A DNA stretch of 10,913 nucleotides from DATBDM01 sp036269915 (GTDB lineage: Bacteria > Actinomycetota > Thermoleophilia > Solirubrobacterales > Solirubrobacteraceae). The DNA is taken from contig DATBDM010000189.1 in the NCBI GenBank assembly GCA_036269915.1, positions 1 through 10,913 on the forward strand, read 5' to 3'. The position numbers and the translations under genes were made by a program. Shown here piece after piece: positions 6,024-10,913 of the stretch. Position 1 is the stretch's first letter, and each line of letters opens with the position of its first letter. Below the pieces are notes generated by a model. It searched no databases and was not told the DNA's origin. It worked only from the letters and a program-made list of their open reading frames with translations.

Positions 6024-7661
6024 CTACTCAGCGGAGATGAGCCACCAGTAGGCCGGCTGGTCGCCGCGCGAGTACTCCACGTCGACCCCGTCGGGCGCGA
6101 GTGCGGTGACGGCGTCGTCGTCGAGCGGCGCGCTGTCGCCCTCGATCAGCGTCAGCAGCTCCGCCTCGCGGCCCAGCTCGCCGAGGACGACCTCGAGCGT
6201 CTCGGCCGGGTGGCCCCAGGCGACGATCCGCTCGTCGACGAAGCCGACCGCGTCGCCGCGGTGAAAGCGCGGCGGGACGCCCTCCGCGTCGTCGCGCGCG
6301 GCCTCGGTGACGGCGCCCGTGCGGACGTGCGCGAGCGCGTCGGCCATCGCCGCGGCGTTCTCGGCGGCGCTGCGGGTGGCGTCGAGCGCCACCGCCGCGG
6401 CCAGGCCGGCCTGCTGGGAGCGCGTGGGCACGACCGAGACCGTCTTGTCCGACAGCTCGGCGGCGCGCTCGGCGGCCATCACCACGTTCGGCGAGTTCGG
6501 CAGCACCACGACCTCCTCCGCGGGCACCTGGTGGATGCCGGCGAGCAGCTCGTAGGTGGACGGGTTCAGCGTCGGTCCGCCGTCGAGCACGCCGGCGCCG
6601 AGACCCTCGAAGAGCTCCTGCATCCCGCGCCCGCTGACCACGGCGAGCACGCCGCAGCCGTCGAGACTCGCGCTCAGGCGCCCCGCGCGCTCGGCGACCT
6701 GCTCGGTCATGTCCGCCACATCCAGCCGGGAGACCTCGCCCGCGCCGTCGAACAGCGCGGTCGCGCGCTCGGGCTCGTCGGTGTGGAGGTGGATCTTCAG
6801 CGTCGAGCGGTCGCCGACGACGAGCACGGAGTCGCCCAGGCGCTCGAGCGGCTCGCGCCACGGGGTCGGATCGAGATCGGAGCCCGTGACCGCGAAGTTC
6901 GTGCAGTAGCGGTAGGTCGAGGACGCGTGCTGCGGGTGGGTGACGCGCGCCGGGGCGTGGTGGTCGAGGTCCGGCGGCGGGGTGCCGCGCAGTGCGGCGA
7001 CCATGCCCGCGAAGAGGATCGTGAGGCCGTAGCCGCCCGCGTCGACGACGCCGGCGGTGCGCAGCACCTCGAGCAGCTCGGGACCGCGGCGGACGGAGTC
7101 CTGGCCCGCGTCGAGCGCCGCTTCGAGGACCTCGGCGAGGATCTCGGCCTGGCGGCGGTCGTCGACGCGCTCGGTCAGCCGCGGCTGCTCCATGTGCGCG
7201 ATCTGCGACGAGGCGCGGGCCGCCATCTCACGCATCACGGTGAGGATCGTGCCCTCGGCCGGGGCGCGGACCGAGCCGTAGGCCCGCTCGGCGGCACGCG
7301 CCATCGCGGCGGCGATCAGCACCGGGTCCACCAGGTCGCCGGGACGCGAGATCAGCTCCTCGGCCGCGCCGCGGATGAGCTGCGAGAGGATGACCCCGGA
7401 GTTGCCGCGCGCGCCGAGCAGCGCCGCGCGGGCGACGGAGTCGACGATCTCGTCGCGGCCGATCTCGTCGAGCTGGCCCTGTGCGGAGAGCCGGTCGAGC
7501 TCGGCCAGCACCGCGTGCAGGGTCAACGCCATGTTGTCGCCGGTGTCGCCGTCGGCGACCGGGAACACGTTCAGGTCGTTGACCTCCTGGCGGCGGCCTT
7601 CGAGTTGCGCCAGGGCGCCCTCGACGACCGCTCGGAAGCGGATGAGGCTTGGATCGGCCAC
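6024..7661 (-). CDS. fakA: FakA/YloV-type DAK2-domain kinase (probable fatty acid kinase catalytic subunit)
   Basis: The 545-residue protein has the full architecture of the FakA/YloV family: an N-terminal DAK2 (DhaL-like) ATP-binding domain (about 1-225), a middle FakA-like domain (about 245-330) and a C-terminal DegV-like domain (about 335-545). In the first domain NVFPVADGDTGDNM (31-44) supplies the Mg-binding aspartates, GARGNSGVILSQ (83-94) and EGTILTV (136-142) are nucleotide-site loops, and VVDAGGYGL (205-213) closes it. YRYCTNF (Cys253) and KIHLHTDEP (His291, His293) match the conserved Cys/His set of the middle domain. In Firmicutes FakA phosphorylates fatty acids held by FakB, feeding exogenous lipids into phospholipid synthesis; no FakB gene is in this window, so the substrate is inference. 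The start is GTG at 7661, 21 nt after the rpmB stop, without a strong Shine-Dalgarno site. rpmB-fakA adjacency is widely conserved. Confidence 0.9.
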   Translation of the reverse strand: MADPSLIRFRAVVEGALAQLEGRRQEVNDLNVFPVADGDTGDNMALTLHAVLAELDRLSAQGQLDEIGRDEIVDSVARAALLGARGNSGVILSQLIRGAAEELISRPGDLVDPVLIAAAMARAAERAYGSVRAPAEGTILTVMREMAARASSQIAHMEQPRLTERVDDRRQAEILAEVLEAALDAGQDSVRRGPELLEVLRTAGVVDAGGYGLTILFAGMVAALRGTPPPDLDHHAPARVTHPQHASSTYRYCTNFAVTGSDLDPTPWREPLERLGDSVLVVGDRSTLKIHLHTDEPERATALFDGAGEVSRLDVADMTEQVAERAGRLSASLDGCGVLAVVSGRGMQELFEGLGAGVLDGGPTLNPSTYELLAGIHQVPAEEVVVLPNSPNVVMAAERAAELSDKTVSVVPTRSQQAGLAAAVALDATRSAAENAAAMADALAHVRTGAVTEAARDDAEGVPPRFHRGDAVGFVDERIVAWGHPAETLEVVLGELGREAELLTLIEGDSAPLDDDAVTALAPDGVDVEYSRGDQPAYWWLISAE

Positions 7662-7682
7662 GGGACGGAGGCCCCGGGCCGG

Positions 7683-7871
7683 CTAGGCCTTGGTGACCTT
7701 GCCCGCCTTGAGGCAGCGCGTGCAGACGTACACGCGCTTCGGCGCGCCGCCCTCGGTGATGCGGACCTTCTGCAGGTTCGCGTCGAAGCGCCGCTTGGTG
7801 GCGACCATGGAGTGTGAGCGGCTCTGGCCGAAGGCCGGGCGCTTGCCGCAGGAGTGACAGATCCGTGCCAT
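7683..7871 (-). CDS. rpmB: 50S ribosomal protein L28 (zinc-binding form)
   Basis: The 62-residue protein matches L28 from end to end: MARICHSCGKRPAFGQSRSH, then a basic RRFDANLQKVRI core and YVCTRCLKAGKV at the end. Cys5, Cys8, Cys50 and Cys53 form two CxxC pairs, so this is the zinc-ribbon (C+) form rather than the zinc-free paralogue used under zinc starvation. L28 is a late-assembling protein of the large subunit. The ATG at 7871 is the only sensible start. A TATTCT box lies 10 nt upstream, leaving a leader of only a few bases. The gene opens the minus-strand run rpmB-fakA and is divergent from the Ser/Thr kinase gene. Confidence 0.97.
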   Translation of the reverse strand: MARICHSCGKRPAFGQSRSHSMVATKRRFDANLQKVRITEGGAPKRVYVCTRCLKAGKVTKA

Positions 7872-7881
7872 GCGGCGAGGG

Positions 7882-7887
7882 AGAATA
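7882..7887 (-). promoter_or_regulatory. -10 box of rpmB
   Basis: The minus strand reads TATTCT, a close match to TATAAT and to TAnnnT, placed 10 nt before the rpmB ATG. The transcription start would then fall about 3-4 nt before the start codon, so translation would be essentially leaderless. No clear -35 hexamer is visible at 16-18 bp. Confidence 0.5.
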
Positions 7888-7905
7888 GCGGTCAGGCGCG
7901 TTGGG

Positions 7906-7911
7906 TACGGT
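7906..7911 (+). promoter_or_regulatory. -10 box of the Ser/Thr kinase gene
   Basis: TACGGT (TAnnnT) is followed by 6 nt and then a GTG at 7918 in the kinase frame. It is the same hexamer as the proposed ppaC -10 box, with nearly the same spacing to a GTG. It is the main reason for choosing 7918 as the kinase start. The -35 region carries no good match. Confidence 0.45.
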
Positions 7912-7917
7912 CTATTG

Positions 7918-9495
7918 GTGCCTCCGGCCAGTACGGCACGTGTGTCCCTGCCCGATCGCTACCGGGTCATCCGGCATCTCGCCAACGGCGGGATGGCGAG
8001 CGTGTGGGAGGCGCATGACGAGCTCCTCGACCGCGACGTCGCGGTCAAGGTCCTAGCCCCGCACCTCGGCGAGGACGATGACGCGCGCCGTCGCTTCGCC
8101 CGTGAGGCGCGCGCCGCGGCGGGGCTCTCGACGCATCCCAACGTCGTCACGATCTACGACGTCGGAGAGCACGCCGGCCGGACCTACATGGTCATGGAGC
8201 TCATGCGCGGCGGCTCGCTCGCGGACCGGCTGCGGCGTGGCGACGAGCGAAGCGGCGACGAGCGCGAAGCGCGAGGCAGAATCTCGCACGACGACGCCCT
8301 GCGCTGGCTCGGCGAGGCCGCGGCCGGGCTCGACGCCGCCCACGACGCCGGGGTCGTGCACCGCGACATCAAGCCGGCCAACCTGCTGCTCGACGAGCGC
8401 GGGCGGCTCGGCATCGGTGACTTCGGCATCGCCCGGGTGGCCGAGACCTCGGCCGCCCACCAGCTGACGGCGACCGGCCAGGTGCTCGGCACCGCCGCCT
8501 ACATCTCGCCCGAGCAGGCGCTCGGCGAGGGCGCGAGCGCGGCCTCGGACCGCTACGCGCTGGCGGTCGTCGCCTACGAGCTGCTGACCGGGACCCGCCC
8601 CTTCCGGGCCGAGAACTTCGCCGCCCAGGCGCGCGCCCACGTCGAGGACCCGCCCGCTCCGCCGTCCGAGCGGCGCCCGGGCCTCTCCCCCGCGGTCGAC
8701 GCGGTGCTGCTGCAGGGGCTCGCCAAGGACCCCGACGACCGCTGGCCCACCGCGACCGAGATGGTCGGGCGGCTCGACGACGCGCTCGACGCGCCGCCGA
8801 CCGAGGCGACGCGCGCGATGGCGCCCATCGGCGACGGACGGCGGACCCCGCCGCCGCTCCCGCCGCGCTCGGAGCCACTCCCCGTCCGCCGCCGTCGCTT
8901 CGGCGGCGCGGCCGTGCTCGCGGGCCTGGCCGGCCTGCTGCTCGTGGCCGTCGCCGCCGCGGTGCTGCTCTCGGGCGGCGGCGGCGACAACGGCAACCAG
9001 ACCGCCGGCACGCCGACGCCCGCGAAGACCGCGGCGCCGGCCAAGAAGAAGAAGAAGGCCCAGAAGACGCCGACGCCCACCTCGACGGCCACCGTCACGC
9101 CGACGCCCACGGCCACCGCCACCGCCACCGCCACGGCGGCCCCGCCCAGCTCGGGCGGTGTCGACCTCACGAAGGCCTCCCAGCTGCAGACGGCGGGCTT
9201 CAGCGCGGGCAACTCGGGCGACTTCGCCAAGGACCTCGCGCTCTCCCAGCAGGCCCTCAAGGCGTGCGGCGACACCCAGCGCCTCAGCCCGTGCGGCTAC
9301 GCGAACTACGAGATCGGCCGCAGCCTGGTCGAGCTCGGGCGCCCGAGCGAGGCGATCCCCTACCTCGAGCGCCGGCTGGCGTTCGGCGACAGCACCGGCC
9401 AGGTCCAGAGGATGCTCGACCGCGCCAAGGCGGAGGCGAGCGGCGGCTCGTCCGGTCCCGGCAACGGCAAGGCGAAGGGCAAGCACAAGGGCTAG
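7918..9495 (+). CDS. Membrane Ser/Thr protein kinase (PknB-type) with extracytoplasmic TPR-like domain
   Basis: With the GTG at 7918 the protein has 525 residues. A Hanks-type kinase domain spans about 15-290: glycine loop LANGGMASVW (21-30), VAVK with catalytic Lys44, Glu63 in helix C, HRDIKPAN (148-155, Asp150), DFG (168-170) and YISPEQ (195-200). Phosphorylation targets are unknown. A basic RRRRF precedes one membrane helix (about 329-352), so the kinase faces the cytoplasm. Outside lies a low-complexity Lys, Pro, Thr and Ala stalk (about 360-412) and a folded helical domain (about 415-505) resembling a pair of TPR-like hairpins, with Cys450 and Cys459 suited to a disulfide; a Gly/Lys tail follows. 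There are no PASTA repeats. Residues 108-120 are an unusual repeat-coded insert. Other in-frame starts exist at 7870 (overlapping rpmB) and GTG 7942; 7918 best fits the -10 box. The gene is divergent from rpmB and convergent with ribH. Confidence 0.9.
   Translation: MPPASTARVSLPDRYRVIRHLANGGMASVWEAHDELLDRDVAVKVLAPHLGEDDDARRRFAREARAAAGLSTHPNVVTIYDVGEHAGRTYMVMELMRGGSLADRLRRGDERSGDEREARGRISHDDALRWLGEAAAGLDAAHDAGVVHRDIKPANLLLDERGRLGIGDFGIARVAETSAAHQLTATGQVLGTAAYISPEQALGEGASAASDRYALAVVAYELLTGTRPFRAENFAAQARAHVEDPPAPPSERRPGLSPAVDAVLLQGLAKDPDDRWPTATEMVGRLDDALDAPPTEATRAMAPIGDGRRTPPPLPPRSEPLPVRRRRFGGAAVLAGLAGLLLVAVAAAVLLSGGGGDNGNQTAGTPTPAKTAAPAKKKKKAQKTPTPTSTATVTPTPTATATATATAAPPSSGGVDLTKASQLQTAGFSAGNSGDFAKDLALSQQALKACGDTQRLSPCGYANYEIGRSLVELGRPSEAIPYLERRLAFGDSTGQVQRMLDRAKAEASGGSSGPGNGKAKGKHKG
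8239..8264 (+). repeat. In-frame 11-bp direct repeat inside the kinase domain
   Basis: GGCGACGAGCG occurs at 8239-8249 and again at 8254-8264, with a 15-bp period, encoding GDERS-GDERE (residues 108-117). A GC-rich run (CGAAGCGCGAGGC) follows. The repeat sits where most kinases of this type have a short loop between the hinge/helix D region and helix E, so it reads as a small insertion that kept the frame. Confidence 0.6.
9112..9135 (+). repeat. GCCACC hexamer tandem repeat in the kinase stalk
   Basis: Three perfect GCCACC units and one GCCACG (9112-9135) encode alternating Ala-Thr at residues 399-406. A larger repeat, ACGCCGACGCCCAC, lies just upstream at 9067-9080 and 9097-9110 and encodes Thr-Pro pairs. 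Both lie in the extracytoplasmic linker, where length changes by slippage would be tolerated. Confidence 0.7.
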
Positions 9496-9510
9496 CCCCC
9501 CGGGGCCTGG

Positions 9511-9942
9511 TCACATCCGTTGCAAACGCTCCCGGATGGCCGCGAGCGCCATGACCGCCTCGGCGGCGTGGGCGCCGGAGTCGCGCTTGCCGCCGCCGGT
9601 GCGGGCGAGCGCCTGCTCCATCGTGTCGACGGTCAGCACGCCGAACGAGCACGGCACGCCGGTGCGCAGCTGCACGTCCTGGATGCCGCGGGCCGTCTCG
9701 GCGCAGACGTAGTCGTAGTGGTCGGTCTCGCCGCGGATCACCGCGCCGAGGCAGGCGACGCCGGCATAGCGGCCCGATTGCGCCAGGTAGCTCGCGGTCA
9801 GCGGCAGCTCGAACGCGCCCGGGACCTCGAAGACGTCGGCGGCGTCGTGGCCGGACTCGGCGAAGGCGCGCTGCGCTCCCGCGACGAGCCGGTCGGCGAG
9901 ATCCGTGTAGAAGCGCCCGACGGCGATCGCATACGCGGTCAC
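9511..9942 (-). CDS. ribH: 6,7-dimethyl-8-ribityllumazine synthase
   Basis: The 143-residue protein condenses 5-amino-6-ribitylamino-uracil with 3,4-dihydroxy-2-butanone 4-phosphate, the penultimate step of riboflavin synthesis; family members form pentamers or 60-mers. Motifs are VPGAFELP (40-47, substrate binding), GAVIRGETDHYDYV (66-79, phosphate and butanone site, catalytic His75) and GVLTVDTMEQALAR (101-114). The following loop, GGGKRDSGAHAAEAV, replaces the more usual GNKG-type phosphate loop but keeps a Lys, and the C-terminal helix is normal. The GTG at 9942 overlaps the ribBA stop in a GTGA quartet (9939-9942), so the two are translationally coupled. The product of the ribBA N-terminal domain is a direct substrate of this enzyme. 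The gene ends 15 bp from the convergent kinase gene. Confidence 0.95.
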   Translation of the reverse strand: MTAYAIAVGRFYTDLADRLVAGAQRAFAESGHDAADVFEVPGAFELPLTASYLAQSGRYAGVACLGAVIRGETDHYDYVCAETARGIQDVQLRTGVPCSFGVLTVDTMEQALARTGGGKRDSGAHAAEAVMALAAIRERLQRM

Positions 9943-10913
9943 GACCGGCCGGTCTCGCGGTCGTGGACCTGCTCGTCGTGGACCATCTCCTCGTCGAGCG
10001 CGAGCCCCTGGTGGTGGAGCGAGTGGCCGAGGCGATCGCGCTTGGCCCGCAGGTACGCGTGGTTCTCGGGGTTCGGGGCGTGCTCGATCGGCACCTGCGA
10101 GGTGACCGACAGCCCGTAGCCCTCGAGGCCGCGGATCTTCTTCGGATTGTTGGTGAGGATCCGGATCGAGCTCAGCCCGAGGTCGGCGAGGATCTGCGCG
10201 CCGATGCCGTAGTCGCGCAGGTCGACCGGCAGCCCCAGCTCGAGGTTGGCGTCGACCGTATCGAGCCCCCCGTCCTGGAGGTTGTAGGCCTTGAGCTTGT
10301 TGAGCAGGCCGATCCCGCGGCCCTCCTGGGCGAGGTAGAGCAGGACGCCCGAGCCCTCGCGCTCGATCATCGCCAGCGCGGACTCGAGCTGCTCGCCGCA
10401 GTCGCAGCGCAGCGAGTGGAAGACGTCGCCGGTGAGGCACTCCGAGTGCACGCGGACGAGCACGTCCTTGTGCCCGTCGACCGCACCCTTGACGAGCGCG
10501 ACGTGATGCTTGGCGTCGACGAGGGAGCGGTAGCCGACGACGTTGAACTCGCCGAACGCCGTCGGCAGCCGGGTGGCGACGACACGCTCGACGAGCTTGT
10601 CGTGCATCCGCCGGTAGGCGATCAGGTCGGCGACCGTGATCATCTTCAGGTTGTGGCGCTCGCAGTAGCCGACCAGGTCGGGAACGCGCGCCATCGTCCC
10701 GTCGTCGTTCATGACCTCGCAGATCACGCCCGCGGGGTTCACGCCCGCAAGCCGCGCGAGGTCGACGGCGGCCTCGGTCTGGCCCGTGCGCTCGAGCACG
10801 CCGCCGGGCTTGGCCTTGAGCGGGAACACGTGGCCGGGCTGGACGAGGTCGCGCGGCGCCGAGCCGGGATCGACCGCGACCTGGATCGTGCGGGCGCGGT
10901 CGGCGGCGGAGAT
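9939..10913 (-). CDS. ribBA: Bifunctional 3,4-dihydroxy-2-butanone-4-phosphate synthase / GTP cyclohydrolase II (5' end outside window)
   Basis: The last 324 residues are present; the frame is open to the right edge (ISAADRARTIQVAVD...), so about the first 90 residues of a normal RibBA lie outside. The end of the RibB domain is visible (FPLKAKPGGVLERTGQTEAA, then DLARLAG and EVMNDDGTMARV), followed by the complete RibA domain from about visible residue 105. RibA carries the zinc ligands of HSECLTGDVFHSLRCDCGEQ (Cys159, Cys170, Cys172 in visible numbering), the GTP-site QEGRGIGL (196-203), DYGIGAQIL and the C-terminal TNNPKK. The two domains make the two precursors joined by RibH, from ribulose 5-phosphate and from GTP. 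An in-frame GTG at 10829 is internal to the family and not the true start. The stop overlaps ribH by GTGA. A tail of about 45 residues with many charged and His residues follows the core, as in several actinobacterial forms. Confidence 0.95.
   Translation of the reverse strand: MSAADRARTIQVAVDPGSAPRDLVQPGHVFPLKAKPGGVLERTGQTEAAVDLARLAGVNPAGVICEVMNDDGTMARVPDLVGYCERHNLKMITVADLIAYRRMHDKLVERVVATRLPTAFGEFNVVGYRSLVDAKHHVALVKGAVDGHKDVLVRVHSECLTGDVFHSLRCDCGEQLESALAMIEREGSGVLLYLAQEGRGIGLLNKLKAYNLQDGGLDTVDANLELGLPVDLRDYGIGAQILADLGLSSIRILTNNPKKIRGLEGYGLSVTSQVPIEHAPNPENHAYLRAKRDRLGHSLHHQGLALDEEMVHDEQVHDRETGRS

Noticed and set aside
3783..7817. A 1344-codon open frame on the plus strand opposite recG and the fakA-like gene
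   Set aside because: It is antisense to two unmistakable genes, has the low-complexity Arg/Ala/Gly/Leu/Asp composition expected of a shadow frame in GC-rich DNA, shows no domain, and runs through the intergenic gap.
7870..7917. Upstream ATG (7870) as kinase start
   Set aside because: It would overlap the rpmB start codon, leave no room for a promoter, and add an Arg-rich segment (MRRGRIAVRRVGYGLL) not typical of kinase N-termini; the GTG at 7918 after TACGGT fits better.
8053..9486. A 477-codon open frame on the minus strand opposite the kinase
   Set aside because: It mirrors the kinase reading frame, is rich in Gly/Arg/Ala repeats without motifs, and has no start signal.
9496..9510. CCCCGGGG palindrome between the kinase and ribH as a bidirectional terminator
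   Set aside because: The palindrome has no loop and no T-tract, and the 15-bp gap is too short for a convincing hairpin.
1..10913. CRISPR arrays, tRNA or rRNA genes, insertion sequences, phage or defence genes
   Set aside because: No regularly spaced repeats, cloverleaf-like segments, transposase motifs or terminal inverted repeats were seen on either strand; nearly all of the window is occupied by housekeeping genes.

Overview
The window is a strongly GC-rich bacterial chromosome segment packed almost entirely with housekeeping genes. Gene content, start-codon use (ATG and GTG) and apparently leaderless -10 boxes point to an Actinomycetota genome. The mix of a CBS/DRTGG-type manganese pyrophosphatase, a SepIVA/DivIVA-like short coiled-coil gene after coaD, and a one-TM Ser/Thr kinase with an Ala/Thr/Pro-rich stalk suggests the Thermoleophilia (Solirubrobacterales-like). 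That placement is inference from gene style, not from a marker gene.

Layout from right to left on the minus strand: the end of a riboflavin operon (ribBA, cut by the window edge, then ribH, joined by a GTGA overlap) lies at 9511-10913. It converges on a plus-strand membrane Ser/Thr protein kinase gene (about 7918-9495). The kinase is divergent from rpmB (ribosomal protein L28), which opens a minus-strand run: rpmB, a FakA/YloV-type DAK-fold kinase, then after a 204-bp gap recG, and then an unrecognised small helical protein coupled to recG by ATGA. A single plus-strand acyl-CoA thioesterase (2864-3280) converges on that small gene with a 22-bp 3' overlap. It is divergent from a second minus-strand run: family II pyrophosphatase (ppaC), rsmD, coaD and the start of a SepIVA-like gene, with ATGA and 14-bp overlaps.

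The underlying gene order rpmB-fakA-recG-rsmD-coaD is the familiar one. Here it is split between recG and rsmD by three extra genes (small helical protein, thioesterase, pyrophosphatase). Functionally the window joins translation and ribosome maturation (L28, RsmD), cofactor synthesis (CoA, riboflavin), fatty-acid and acyl-CoA handling (FakA, thioesterase), pyrophosphate removal, DNA repair (RecG) and signalling (Ser/Thr kinase).

I see no mobile element, CRISPR array, phage gene, RNA gene or obvious new multi-gene system. The most interesting features are a very compact pair of divergent, seemingly leaderless promoters whose -10 hexamers overlap by two bases between ppaC and the thioesterase; the kinase's unusual insert and extracytoplasmic domain; the unassigned recG-coupled protein; and a 204-bp recG leader with mutually exclusive hairpins. 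No stretch over 300 bases lacks a gene.
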